Part shown: positions 17,473-27,076 of the stretch, in pieces
Layout of the letters: each line of letters starts with the position of its first letter
Position numbering within the stretch: position 1 is the first letter of the stretch
Assembly: GCF_002836745.1 (NCBI RefSeq)
Contig: NZ_PJAR01000041.1
Span: 62,001-126,000, forward strand
Reading direction: 5' to 3'
DNA: 64,000 nt
Source: Glaciecola sp. 33A
Lineage (GTDB): Bacteria > Pseudomonadota > Gammaproteobacteria > Enterobacterales > Alteromonadaceae
Made by a program: the position numbers and the translations under genes
The notes under the pieces: model-generated
The model's input: the letters and a program-made list of their open reading frames with translations, nothing else
Database searches by the model: none
Told to the model about the DNA's origin: nothing

Positions 17473-17757
17473 ATGAGATTACTGAATAAAGCGTCTATCC
17501 GATTATTACTTGTAGCCTGCATCGCAATACTCTCTAGCGGCTGTGCAAGTACGTTTGAAAGTATCAATGAGAGTATCAACCCATTGGCTAACCTAGAGCC
17601 TTGGGTTAAGCCTTATGAGCGCAGTAATTTAGCTGACCCTATAATGAGTATGAATCGTAATCCGGTGGCTTTGGCGTATGCCAAGCACGTGTTTGAATCT
17701 CGCGAAGGTGCGCGTGGTGCCGATGGCGGCGCAGGTGGTGGTTGTGGTTGTAACTAA
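17473..17757 (+). CDS. DUF4266 small lipoprotein
   Basis: 94 residues from ATG 17473 (a GTG six bases upstream also reads in, but AGGGAA is well placed for the ATG). Lipobox LSSGC with Cys24. The rest matches DUF4266: a conserved DPIMSMNRNPVALAYAKHVFESREGARG segment (given as its core SREGARGA) and a glycine-rich end GGGCGCN. The two C-terminal cysteines may be metal- or redox-active. DUF4266, DUF3570 and TlpA-like genes commonly occur together, as here. Function is unknown. Confidence 0.85.
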   Translation: MRLLNKASIRLLLVACIAILSSGCASTFESINESINPLANLEPWVKPYERSNLADPIMSMNRNPVALAYAKHVFESREGARGADGGAGGGCGCN

Positions 17758-18934
17758 AATACAAACTACGCAGGCTATTGCTCAAAATCTGACTTTGGTT
17801 AAGCCTGTGTCAGTCGTTTTAGGCCTGATTTTAAGCTTTTTGTTTATGGGGCCGATTAAGGCTGCTGTGCTGCCTATTGAGCGCGCGGATGTGCTTTATC
17901 ATTTCTACGAAGGTGATGGCGTGACAATTGATGGACCGTCGGTGTTATTGCGCAAAAACATTGCTGGCAAAGTCTCGGTGTCAGCAAACTATTATGTTGA
18001 TACCGTTTCAGGCGCGTCAATTGACGTGCGCGCAACGGCGAGTCCATATGAAGAAGTACGTAAGGAAAAAACCGTTGGTTTGGATTACCTAAATAACAAA
18101 ACATTATTAAGCACGAGTTTCACTAACAGTAGTGAAAATGATTTTGAAGCCAATTCCTTTTACGTCGGAATTAGCCAAGACTTTTTCGGTGACTTAAGTA
18201 CTATTTCATTAAGTTATTCGAAAGGATGGGATGTTGTTGGTCGTCGCGGTGATGAAAGCTTCGAAGAAGAAGCCGACCGTCAAAAGTTTGGTTTAGGTTT
18301 TAGCCAAGTGGCTACAAAAAGTTTAATTGTTGGTTTTAACGTTGAGCATATCTCGGATGAAGGTTATTTGAATAATCCATACCGTGCAGTGCGTTTCCTT
18401 GATTCTTCGACTGATCGTGGCTTTAGTTTCGCGACAGAAAAATATCCGAACACGCGATCAAGCACTGCTTATTCGATAAATGCTAACTATTATCTTCCTT
18501 ATCGAGCTGCTATTTACGGTGACGCTAGAATATACAGTGATACTTGGGGTATAAAAGCGCAAAACGTTAAGCTAGGTTATATACACCCGATTGAAGATGA
18601 TTGGATTTTTGAAGTGTTTTTACGTCACTACAAACAGGATAAGGCGGATTTTTACCAAGATTTATTTAGTCGCCCCGATGAGTTTAACTTTATGGCTCGC
18701 GATAAAGAAATGAGCACTTATACAGGCTTAACTGCAGGCATAAGTGTGTCCTACGAATGGCAATTCTCTCAAACTGCTACTTTTAAAAAGAGTGCAGTGC
18801 ATTTTGAATGGGATTACATGAAATTTGATTACGATGACTTCAGAGATGCCACGGCGCAAACACCTGTGGGTGAAGAACCATTGTTTGGATTCTCGGCAAA
18901 TGTGTTACGCATATTTGCTTCAATTTGGTACTAG
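17744..18934 (+). CDS. DUF3570 outer-membrane protein
   Basis: About 396 residues. The open frame runs back to 17678 inside the DUF4266 gene, but GTG 17744, preceded by AGGTGGTG within the glycine codons, is a more plausible start and gives a normal signal (SVVLGLILSFLFMG...IKA) without a long overlap. The mature protein is rich in amphipathic strands (VSANYYVDTVSGASIDV, YSINANYYLPYRAAIYGD, VKLGYIHPIEDDWIFEVFLRHYKQD in short) and ends IWY, an outer-membrane-barrel terminus. This matches DUF3570, a barrel family linked to DUF4266. Role unknown; possibly an outer-membrane conduit or receptor. Confidence 0.75.
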   Translation: MVVTKIQTTQAIAQNLTLVKPVSVVLGLILSFLFMGPIKAAVLPIERADVLYHFYEGDGVTIDGPSVLLRKNIAGKVSVSANYYVDTVSGASIDVRATASPYEEVRKEKTVGLDYLNNKTLLSTSFTNSSENDFEANSFYVGISQDFFGDLSTISLSYSKGWDVVGRRGDESFEEEADRQKFGLGFSQVATKSLIVGFNVEHISDEGYLNNPYRAVRFLDSSTDRGFSFATEKYPNTRSSTAYSINANYYLPYRAAIYGDARIYSDTWGIKAQNVKLGYIHPIEDDWIFEVFLRHYKQDKADFYQDLFSRPDEFNFMARDKEMSTYTGLTAGISVSYEWQFSQTATFKKSAVHFEWDYMKFDYDDFRDATAQTPVGEEPLFGFSANVLRIFASIWY

Positions 18935-18936
18935 AT

Positions 18937-19602
18937 ATGACAATTAGACATGCATCAATCCATACTGCAAATGATTTGCGAAGCACCACGCGCATTGTTG
19001 CTTTGCCATTAATTAAGAATGTATTAGTGCAAGCGTGCTCAGCGATTATGTTGTTAATTGCAGTGGCACTATGCGCCAATAATGCAAATGCGCAAGAAGA
19101 CTCAAGTGATGCGCAAATGCCTGTACTAGCCGAAGTTACAAATCAACCTGCGGTTGCGGATAGCGATTTAGCGGCTGAAATGGAAACGCTCAAACAAGCA
19201 TTAGTGAATTTGAATCGTGATTTGTTTATTTTGGAAGAGGACTTGTTATTTCCATCAAGCACCCAGATTGCCGTTTATTTATCCCTAGACGTGGGTGAAT
19301 ACTTTAAGCTCGATGCGGTTGAGTTAAAGATTGACGGTAAATTAGCAACTCATTATTTGTATACACAACGCCAAGTGAATGCCTTGTATAAAGGCGGTGT
19401 TCAGCGTTTGTTCGTCGGCAATATAAATCAAGGAGACAGAGAAATATCTGCGTTCTTTATCGGTATAGGACCTGAAAATAGACCTTATAAACGCGCTGTT
19501 ACATTGAAGTTTGATAAAGACGATGAAGCCGCCACGATAGAACTGAAAATTGTGGATTCGACATCAAAGCAACAACCTACTTTTTCAGCCATATTACTTT
19601 AG
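18937..19602 (+). CDS. Exported coiled-coil protein of unknown function
   Basis: 221 residues from ATG 18937, two bases after the DUF3570 stop. The N-terminal 50 residues hold a signal or anchor segment (ACSAIMLLIAVALCANNANA). A helical acidic stretch (LAAEMETLKQALVNLNRDLFIL) is followed by a beta-rich domain of about 120 residues (QIAVYLSLDVGEYFKLDAVELKI in part, AVTLKFDKDDEAATIEL). I do not recognise the family by name. Its fixed place between outer-membrane proteins and TPR lipoproteins suggests a periplasmic part of the same envelope complex. Confidence 0.65.
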   Translation: MTIRHASIHTANDLRSTTRIVALPLIKNVLVQACSAIMLLIAVALCANNANAQEDSSDAQMPVLAEVTNQPAVADSDLAAEMETLKQALVNLNRDLFILEEDLLFPSSTQIAVYLSLDVGEYFKLDAVELKIDGKLATHYLYTQRQVNALYKGGVQRLFVGNINQGDREISAFFIGIGPENRPYKRAVTLKFDKDDEAATIELKIVDSTSKQQPTFSAILL

Positions 19603-19620
19603 GTCGACTTGCTTTTGTTT

Positions 19621-21615
19621 ATGACTCAATTTAAGGCTACTAAATTTGCATGTATTGCGCTCGTTTCGTTATTACTTAATGGCTGTTTTTCAACGCCAGA
19701 GACGGCAGCGCCTGCAGAAGATACGCGCAGCGCTGTTCAAATTTTAGCGCAAAAACGCCAAGATCTTGCCTTTGGTCAGGTGGTTTATAGCTACTTTCAA
19801 GGCGCTCCCGACCAAACTTTATTGCAAGGTGCATTAACCCGCTTAAACGAATTGAGGGCACAAACACCCTACGGGCCTGACAACCAAGATCGACTTGATT
19901 TAATGAAAGGTGCGGTGAGTTTGCAGTTAGGTATGACACAGCAAGCCGAAGGCATTTTTAATCGCTTACTAGCGCAATCAGGCGATCCTTATATTCAAGC
20001 AAACACGTGGTTTTGGTTAGCTAAGTCGAGCTTTGCACAAAAACGTATGGGCGTAAGCGAACGTGCATATTCAGCGATTATCGAGCATGATTTAGAAGAC
20101 GAGCTAAGCCAAGATCACTGGGAAGAACTGGTCTACCAAGTTAGTCATGAACGCATGAATATGGGCGCTGATTGGGAAACACTTGCAGGAAAATTAAACA
20201 GCGATTCTATTTATCAAACCTATCTAATTGCCAATCAAGCGGTAATACAACATAACAAGCAAGATTATGACGCCGCGAATGAGGCCTTCATTAGTGCGAA
20301 GTTGCTGTTGAACGCCACACCGGTTGAAAATTCGATACAAGGGGAAAACAACAGCTCAAGTTGGTGGTCATGGTTTCATTGGTTCGGTAACGGCTTGACA
20401 GAGATTCAAGAAGACCGGGCCTTTCAAGAACGTAACGCATTATTTGACCGCCTAAACTATGGTTTAGGTGTCACCCTACTTGAACAAAAAGACTACGCCA
20501 ATGCGCTGATCGCACTTAAATTAATTGGCCGTGAATCATTGCACGCAGAACAAGCGATGTTGACTTATGGCTGGACATTAGCACAAGAAAACCGTTGGCC
20601 TTTGGCAATGGCGGCTTGGCAATATTTACGTGATAACAGCCAAGGGATCTATGCACTGCAGGCCAGTCATGGATTGGCGTATGGCTACGAGCAGCAAGGC
20701 GCATTGGCTGAAGCATTTCATGCACTGCGCGATTCTTCTCGTCAATTAGACGCCGCAATGACCTCGTTAAGTACTTTTGGTGAACAAGTGCAACAAGCTG
20801 CTTTTTTCGATACTGTGGCGAATGGTAATTGGCCACTAGAGCATCGTGACCTGCAAATTTTATTACTTAGTGGTAATGGCGATATCGACAGCGCATATTT
20901 ACTCGGCGTGCGGGGTCAGGCCAAGCAACTGTTGAACACGCTCGATGGGAATTTAGCGCAAATTGACGGCATGTATCGTTTACTTGATGAACGTGAACAC
21001 GCATTTGAGCGCAGAAGCGAGGCCTTGTCTTTAACTGATGCACAAGAAATCCTTGATCGCACTCAGTTACGTATTGAGGCTGTTGAAACGATCCTTAATT
21101 CAGACCAAATTTCCGCAAAGTTATTGGCCACAAATGAGCAAGTATTAGCAATTGAGCGTCTTGATAAAGGCGAAGAGAGAATACGGCGTATTAATACTGA
21201 ACGTGAATCTAATTTATCGCAAAAGTACGGACAACGTGTTGCTCGTTTAAAAGGGGTATTGGCATGGGAGTTATCAGAAGCGTATCCGGCAACGCGTTGG
21301 CAACACCAAAAACAACTTAATCAACTAAAAGTAGCCTACGCAGATGCCAATAATCAATATACGCAACTTAAGCAGTTACAAAACAACACCAGTAGTATTG
21401 ATGAGCAGCGCTCGCGTGTTGATGTGATGGCTTTGAGTGCTGCTGCGGACTATACGCGGACTGAAGCCTTAGTCGATTCTCTTACTCAACGCTTAACTGA
21501 GTTTTTACAAGCTAATATGAACCTAAGAATGCAAGCGTTAGCTGATCAACAAGTGGCAACTCGGCTTGCGATTATTCGTTTACAAGACTTAGCAAAACCA
21601 GGAAGAGGTCTATAA
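19621..21615 (+). CDS. TPR lipoprotein with C-terminal coiled coil
   Basis: About 664 residues from ATG 19621. Lipobox LLLNGC shows a lipoprotein. The N-terminal two-thirds has tetratricopeptide-like helices (QLGMTQQAEGIFNRLLAQ, YQTYLIANQAVIQHNKQDYDAANEAFISA in short, DYANALIALKLIG). The last 200 residues, rich in Arg, Glu and Gln (TQLRIEAVETIL, RLKGVLAWELSEAYP, RVDVMALSAAADY), look like a long coiled coil. TPR lipoproteins scaffold trans-envelope machines; this one and its two neighbours probably span periplasm and outer membrane. One base separates its stop from the next ATG. Confidence 0.75.
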   Translation: MTQFKATKFACIALVSLLLNGCFSTPETAAPAEDTRSAVQILAQKRQDLAFGQVVYSYFQGAPDQTLLQGALTRLNELRAQTPYGPDNQDRLDLMKGAVSLQLGMTQQAEGIFNRLLAQSGDPYIQANTWFWLAKSSFAQKRMGVSERAYSAIIEHDLEDELSQDHWEELVYQVSHERMNMGADWETLAGKLNSDSIYQTYLIANQAVIQHNKQDYDAANEAFISAKLLLNATPVENSIQGENNSSSWWSWFHWFGNGLTEIQEDRAFQERNALFDRLNYGLGVTLLEQKDYANALIALKLIGRESLHAEQAMLTYGWTLAQENRWPLAMAAWQYLRDNSQGIYALQASHGLAYGYEQQGALAEAFHALRDSSRQLDAAMTSLSTFGEQVQQAAFFDTVANGNWPLEHRDLQILLLSGNGDIDSAYLLGVRGQAKQLLNTLDGNLAQIDGMYRLLDEREHAFERRSEALSLTDAQEILDRTQLRIEAVETILNSDQISAKLLATNEQVLAIERLDKGEERIRRINTERESNLSQKYGQRVARLKGVLAWELSEAYPATRWQHQKQLNQLKVAYADANNQYTQLKQLQNNTSSIDEQRSRVDVMALSAAADYTRTEALVDSLTQRLTEFLQANMNLRMQALADQQVATRLAIIRLQDLAKPGRGL

Positions 21616-21616
21616 G

Positions 21617-24600
21617 ATGAAAAAAATACTTATTCTCTCTTTTTCCATGGTGCTGGGAAGCTGCGGTATGTTTAGCTCTGATGAAGAAGGGTCACTTATC
21701 AGTGAAGGTATCAGTAATCGCCCAACATTAGCTGAATTAGACCTGCAGCCGATAAAGATTGAGCCCTCTATAGCGCCAAGATTATCGCTACAAGAAACAC
21801 GCGATGAATATGCCGCGTTGTTACCGTTATTAAAAGATGAGAAACAGCGCCAACAAGTCGCTTTTCGTTTAGCTGATATTGAAATGCAACTTGCCGAAAA
21901 AGCGCAAGAAGATGGTATTCCATTAGAAGCCTTGCAAGCGAGCCAGTCTGCAACTCGGGGCGGTGAGGATTCAAAAGCGAACGCAGCGAGTAATAATAAG
22001 ACTGAAGGCATCGGGCAATTACAATCGGCAACTTACTTTAAGCAAGCAATTTCTAGTTATAAAGAAGTCTTAGAGCAGCAAGCTAAGTCGGTTGCGCAAG
22101 CCGATTTACTGTCTGATGACCCAGCAAAAGTAGCCGCAGCTAGGCGTTCAGAAATAAAATACATGGACGCTATGTACCAACTTTCTCGAGCACTTGATTT
22201 AGATGGAAAGCCGGATGAGTCAGTGAGTGTCGCCCAACGCTTTTTAAGCACATTTCCAAGCGCAGAGAACGCAGTGACTAACTATCATATTGAATTGTAT
22301 TTTCGTATTGGTGAATACTATTTTAATCGCCAAAAATACGATAATGCAGTTATAAATTATAGCCAAGTACTCTCCTTATCTGAACAAAAAGTGAACATTG
22401 CTGCCAGTAACTTCTATGGTATTTCCGCTTACATGTTGGGTTGGAGCTACTTCAAGCAAGAAGACCATGCCAATGCATTGGTGGCATTTTCTAAAATGCT
22501 AGATGAGACCCTAGAGCAAAACAGCTATACCCAAACTCACAACAATATCAACACATTACCCCTAGGCCAGCAGAAACTAGTGCAAGACACGCTTCGTATT
22601 ATGGCGCTATTGTTCTCGTACCAAGGCAATGGCGAAGCAATTAACCGCTTCTTTGTTGTTAATGGTCAGCGTGCTTACGAAAACTTAATTTATGAACAGC
22701 TAGCTCAGCAACATTTGAACGATAACCGCTTTAAAGACAGTGCTGACACTCTTCTTGTATTCGCTAATACTTATCCTTTACATGAGCGTGCTGTTGAGTT
22801 TTACGTTAAGCACATTGATGCCTATATACTGGGTAAATTCCCAACATTGGTACTCGAAGGTAAGCAACGATTTGTATCTGCGTATGGTGTCGATGGGCAG
22901 CACTATTCCGGATTACAGAGTATTATTGGTCGCCAAACTAGCGCTTACTTGCGCCGTTATGTAAAAGAGTTGGCACAAAATGAGCACAGTATTGCACAAA
23001 CTGTTGAGAATATGCTGGTATCAAATGCGCAATTGAGCAGTGGTGAAACAGCAGAAGGATCATTCGTGAGTTTGGCAATATCAGAAGTGCAAAGCACGTC
23101 TTGGACAGCGGCCTCAATTAGCGAATTAATCAAGATTAAGCAACAAGCATTTGTAAATGCAGCCGGTTATTATGACCAATTTATTCGTACTTTTTCACCC
23201 GATGATGAAGTGCCACAAATGCGCTTCTATCTTGGTGAGGCATTAAGTTCTGCAAACAACTTCAATTTAGCGATTGAAAGCTTTGAAACTTATGCATATC
23301 AAGATTCACCCAATCCTTTAGCGAGCGAAGCCGCTTATGCTGCTTTGTTATTGTTTGAGAAACGAGCTGAAAATACAGTTTCACGTGAGGCTGACTTTAC
23401 GCAAAAACTGGAAGCTAGAAAGATGATCAGTCAGCGTTTGTTTGTTGACTCCTTTGCAACCGACCCACGCACGGTGAATGTGGCACAAGCGTTGATGCAA
23501 CGTTTGTTCGAACAGCAAAAATACGTAGATGCAATAAACTGGAGCCATTGGTTATTATCCGCTGACAAAGTAAATGGTTTAGCTTATGCAAGTGCAAACT
23601 TGCCTAAAGCAGGTTGGCGCGACACTCATATTGCAGCGCATGATGTCAACGGCGAAAGTTTAATTTCAGCTCGCCTTGTCGTCGCGCATGGTAATTTCGC
23701 GCTTGAAAATTATCAAGTCGCACAAGCCGGTTATGAAACATTATTACGTATAATGCCGGCAAAGGATGAACGTGTGCAAGCGCTTACTAATCGTTTAGCT
23801 GCGACTTTCTTTCAGCAGTCAGAACGGCTGCTAGCGTCAGCAAAAGTGAAGCAAACGTTGGCAGCGCCATTACCTGAGGGCAGGAACGTTGCTCAGTTAA
23901 GTGAAACCCAACGACGTGCGGTTATTGACAGTGTGGCGTTCCTTCAACGCATTATGCAAGAAACCCCCAATTCAACGTTTAGAGCTGCAGCGCAATATGA
24001 TGCAGCTACTTACTTACTGGCTTCAGAAAATTTTACACAAGCGTTGCCACTGTTGCTTGATTTCCAAATTCGTTTTCCAAAAAATGACTTAGTGTTGAGT
24101 ATCCCGGGCAAGCTATTAGTTGCTTATGAGGAGTCTGAGCAATGGCAGCCTGCGGCTGTATTATTGATGGCACAGCACAAAGCACAAGCGGACACTCAAT
24201 TGGGTCGGGATGCGTTGTATATTGCTGCTGGTTACTATTTCAAAGCGGGCGACCGGGAAGCATCATTGAGTGCCTACCGAAGTTATGCGCATCGATATCC
24301 ATCGCCTCTGGCTGATGCCAACGAGGCGCGCTTTAAGATGACCGAGTTTTATAATGAAACGAAGGATGACAAAAAACGCCGCTTTTGGCTAAACAAACTA
24401 ATTGAAGCGGACCAAAAAGCGGGTTCTGAGCGATCGCCACGTTCACGTTATTTAGCCGCAATGGCGTCCATAGTATTTGCTACCGACGCAGATATTGCCT
24501 ACAAAAAAATTAAATTAACGCTACCGTTAAACAAAAGTTTGCAACGCAAGCAAAATGCGTTTAAAAATGCGATTGCCCGTTATGATGGTGTGATGGCTTA

Positions 24601-24922
24601 TGGTATCGCTGAGTTCACCACACAAGCCAACTATTCGCTGGCTAAGCTATATTCCGTGTTGGCTAAAGATTTGATGCAATCGAGTCGTCCAACGGGTTTG
24701 AGTGCGTTGGAGCTAAGTCAGTATGAATTGCTATTAGAAGAGCAAGCATTTCCATTTGAAGAAACGTCCATTACCTTGCATGAAAATAACGCTAAACGCG
24801 CATACGGTGGTTTATATGATGATTGGGTAAGAGAAAGTTTAAAAACGCTCGAAAACTTACTACCTGTGCGCTACCGCAAACCAGAACAGATTCAGGAGTT
24901 GAGTGCTAATGATTTTAAATAA
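21617..24922 (+). CDS. Giant TPR lipoprotein
   Basis: 1101 residues beginning MKKILILSFSMVLGSCG, a lipoprotein signal with lipidated Cys16. TPR-like helix pairs run nearly the whole length (YFRIGEYYFNRQKYDNAVINYSQVL and FNLAIESFETYAYQDSP are the clearest, in short: FNRQKYDNAVINYSQVL; NFNLAIESFETYA; ENYQVAQAGYETLL; GDREASLSAYRSYAHRYPSP). The size is similar to the large TPR lipoproteins in Glt/Nfs-type gliding or sporulation envelope complexes of Myxococcus and relatives, and the next genes supply the TolQR-like motor. It overlaps the following TPR gene by 14 bases. A role as periplasmic scaffold is inferred. Confidence 0.75.
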   Translation: MKKILILSFSMVLGSCGMFSSDEEGSLISEGISNRPTLAELDLQPIKIEPSIAPRLSLQETRDEYAALLPLLKDEKQRQQVAFRLADIEMQLAEKAQEDGIPLEALQASQSATRGGEDSKANAASNNKTEGIGQLQSATYFKQAISSYKEVLEQQAKSVAQADLLSDDPAKVAAARRSEIKYMDAMYQLSRALDLDGKPDESVSVAQRFLSTFPSAENAVTNYHIELYFRIGEYYFNRQKYDNAVINYSQVLSLSEQKVNIAASNFYGISAYMLGWSYFKQEDHANALVAFSKMLDETLEQNSYTQTHNNINTLPLGQQKLVQDTLRIMALLFSYQGNGEAINRFFVVNGQRAYENLIYEQLAQQHLNDNRFKDSADTLLVFANTYPLHERAVEFYVKHIDAYILGKFPTLVLEGKQRFVSAYGVDGQHYSGLQSIIGRQTSAYLRRYVKELAQNEHSIAQTVENMLVSNAQLSSGETAEGSFVSLAISEVQSTSWTAASISELIKIKQQAFVNAAGYYDQFIRTFSPDDEVPQMRFYLGEALSSANNFNLAIESFETYAYQDSPNPLASEAAYAALLLFEKRAENTVSREADFTQKLEARKMISQRLFVDSFATDPRTVNVAQALMQRLFEQQKYVDAINWSHWLLSADKVNGLAYASANLPKAGWRDTHIAAHDVNGESLISARLVVAHGNFALENYQVAQAGYETLLRIMPAKDERVQALTNRLAATFFQQSERLLASAKVKQTLAAPLPEGRNVAQLSETQRRAVIDSVAFLQRIMQETPNSTFRAAAQYDAATYLLASENFTQALPLLLDFQIRFPKNDLVLSIPGKLLVAYEESEQWQPAAVLLMAQHKAQADTQLGRDALYIAAGYYFKAGDREASLSAYRSYAHRYPSPLADANEARFKMTEFYNETKDDKKRRFWLNKLIEADQKAGSERSPRSRYLAAMASIVFATDADIAYKKIKLTLPLNKSLQRKQNAFKNAIARYDGVMAYGIAEFTTQANYSLAKLYSVLAKDLMQSSRPTGLSALELSQYELLLEEQAFPFEETSITLHENNAKRAYGGLYDDWVRESLKTLENLLPVRYRKPEQIQELSANDFK

Positions 24923-25793
24923 GGCAAAGTTACGACTCTTGGCCTTGGTATTCGCTTTTTCTACGAGCTTATCGGGTTGCACCAGCTTGCCGTCGCTGCC
25001 CGGTTTTTCAAACCCGGACGCTGAGTCGACTCACGGTGCTGAAACTGCATCTGGTCAGACTGGAACATCAGATCAAGCTAGTCTGATAGTCGATGCTGAG
25101 GGTAATGCTGTTGATGCAGTTCAAGTCGCGCTTGAATTAACCCCAGAGGAACGAGAAGAGCAAGCGCTTGCATTACAAGCGCGTGCATTAATGGGCACAG
25201 TGAATGCGTTCAAATTAGACAAACAAAATCAAGCGAATTTAAATTCTAGTCAGTTACGTAAGGTGCAAAGCGCGATAAATCAGTTAGCTAATGGTGAGGC
25301 AGCTAAAGCCTTGGTAGAGGTGCAACACGTGATTGATGATCCCGATTTTAAGGCATCACCAAATACAGTTGTTTGGGTATTACGCGGCGATATATTCCTT
25401 GCTAAAGAAGAAAAAGAGAAAGCAATAAGCGATTACCAAGCAGCGCTAAAATTAGTCGCAAGCAACTATCAGGCGCATAACCGTCTTGGCGTTATGTATC
25501 GTGACGTAGGCAAATTTGATTTAGCTAAAGCGCATTACAACCAGGCAATTGATGCTTGGCCCGGCAATGCTGATAGCTATCGCAATAGAGGTATTTTAAA
25601 TGATCTCTATGTCGGCGACAAAATTGCGGCATTAGCGGACTATAAAATATATAAAGCCTTACTTGATCTTCAAATTCAACGTATTGTGTCGCCAGCAAAA
25701 TCAGTGCTCGAAGAGCAGAAACTAACAAGCCTGTGGATCGTGGATATTCAACGTCAAATAAAAGTCCTGCAGCGGGAGCAAACAAATGGATAA
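24909..25793 (+). CDS. Small TPR lipoprotein
   Basis: About 294 residues from ATG 24909, which overlaps the preceding gene by 14 bases. Signal and lipobox TSLSGC. The N-terminal 100 residues are low-complexity and acidic; three TPR repeats follow at roughly 140-245 (GEAAKALVEVQHVIDDPDF, VLRGDIFLAKEEKEKAISDYQAALK in part, LGVMYRDVGKFDLAKAHYNQA). It resembles PilF/NlpI-like pilotin or scaffold lipoproteins in fold. Its 3' end overlaps the next ATG by 8 bases, showing tight operon structure. Confidence 0.75.
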   Translation: MILNKAKLRLLALVFAFSTSLSGCTSLPSLPGFSNPDAESTHGAETASGQTGTSDQASLIVDAEGNAVDAVQVALELTPEEREEQALALQARALMGTVNAFKLDKQNQANLNSSQLRKVQSAINQLANGEAAKALVEVQHVIDDPDFKASPNTVVWVLRGDIFLAKEEKEKAISDYQAALKLVASNYQAHNRLGVMYRDVGKFDLAKAHYNQAIDAWPGNADSYRNRGILNDLYVGDKIAALADYKIYKALLDLQIQRIVSPAKSVLEEQKLTSLWIVDIQRQIKVLQREQTNG

Positions 25794-26247
25794 CGGGATG
25801 GTTTCAACACTTCTGCATAAAGTAAAAGGTGTGCTTACACGGTCGCTCAGCAAAATGATTGTAATTACCTTATTGGTTTGTGCGCAACATCATCTATTTG
25901 CACAGGAGAAAGCACAAAATCCGGCGTCCGTTGAAGCCCAAAGATTAACTCAACAACAAGAGCCGTTAGCGCTACCCGTCGTATCAGCTGGTAACACTTC
26001 ATCAAACGCAGATATTTTGAGGCTGGAAGAGACCATTAGGGGAAATAAAGAGCAGCCAAAAGTATTATCAATTGTACCTTGGCAGTTACCTTTGTATCAG
26101 CGTATTGATCGCAATAAACAACGTTGGGCACCCATTAAAACTGAGCTTAAATCGTTGGAACGTAACAGTTTTTTAAGGGAGATAAAACTTCTAGAAGGGA
26201 TTCAAAATGGTCAGTCTTCTATTGCAGTGGATGCACAAAACAACTGA
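25786..26247 (+). CDS. Small exported protein of unknown function
   Basis: 153 residues. Residues 24-40 form a hydrophobic signal or anchor (MIVITLLVCAQHHLFAQ). The rest is polar with a Pro/Gln-rich middle and a basic helical end (RNSFLREIKLLEGIQNG). No family recognised. It overlaps the TPR gene upstream and is followed by a 161-base gap before the ExbB-like gene, so it likely ends one transcription segment of the array. Confidence 0.55.
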   Translation: MDNGMVSTLLHKVKGVLTRSLSKMIVITLLVCAQHHLFAQEKAQNPASVEAQRLTQQQEPLALPVVSAGNTSSNADILRLEETIRGNKEQPKVLSIVPWQLPLYQRIDRNKQRWAPIKTELKSLERNSFLREIKLLEGIQNGQSSIAVDAQNN

Positions 26248-26408
26248 TTGGGTATAAATACAACAACACGTTGATGGTTCATAATACATAACATTAGAAC
26301 GTATTCGAATAGACTATTAACAATCTAAATTTTAGCGCTCAACTGCTGTGTTCATCAAGAACTATTGAGGCTAGACTATTAAATGATCACTATATTAAAG
26401 AGGATATC

Positions 26409-27065
26409 ATGGACACCATCGTTCGCTTTTTCCAAGAAGGGGGAGCTTTTATGTTCCCTATCTCAGTTGTGTTGGCTATTGGTTTAGCGATTGCGCTAGA
26501 ACGTTATTGGTTTTTGGGGTTTGCAAAACACACTAATAAAAAGGCGTTTCGTGAAATTGAGCCCTTATTGGCTAGCCAAAATTTCGATAAAATCATCCAA
26601 GTTACGCAAAATAGTGCAGCGCCTATTGCTCGTGTTATTGGTGCCGGTATTACTCGTTTAGGTATTAGTCCACGTCGTGAAGATATTGAATATGCGATGG
26701 AAGAGGGGTTAATGGAAACTATTCCTCGACTTGAAAAACGCACCCAGTATTTGGGAATGCTGGCTAATATTTCAACGCTTCTTGGCCTATTAGGTACAAT
26801 TATTGGTTTGATAGCCGCATTCTCAGCCGTCGCCAATGCTGACCCTTCAGAGAAAGCGAGCTTGCTGTCACAAAGTATTTCCGTAGCGATGAATACGACT
26901 GCGTTTGGTCTAATCGCTGCCATTCCATTATTGCTGTTGCACTCGTTGTTAAACACCAAGACAGCGGAAATCGTAGACAGCATGGAAATGGCAGGTGTGA
27001 AATGTTTAAACACCCTTATTGCCAAAGAGAATCTGGGCCCTAAAACCCGCCAGTCAGATACCTAG
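26409..27065 (+). CDS. MotA/TolQ/ExbB-type proton channel
   Basis: 218 residues with three membrane helices: TM1 14-36, TM2 about 117-142 (LLGLLGTIIGLIAAF) and TM3 about 160-182 (NTTAFGLIAAIPLLLLHSL). The conserved small-residue and threonine pattern in TM2/TM3 (GTIIGL, MNTTAFGL) is that of the TolQ/ExbB/AglR pentameric channel. Together with the two ExbD-like proteins downstream it should use the proton gradient to drive periplasmic movement. A good ribosome binding site (AGAGGA) precedes the ATG. Followed at 11 bases by the first ExbD-like gene. Confidence 0.92.
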   Translation: MDTIVRFFQEGGAFMFPISVVLAIGLAIALERYWFLGFAKHTNKKAFREIEPLLASQNFDKIIQVTQNSAAPIARVIGAGITRLGISPRREDIEYAMEEGLMETIPRLEKRTQYLGMLANISTLLGLLGTIIGLIAAFSAVANADPSEKASLLSQSISVAMNTTAFGLIAAIPLLLLHSLLNTKTAEIVDSMEMAGVKCLNTLIAKENLGPKTRQSDT

Positions 27066-27076
27066 GAAGTATTCTT

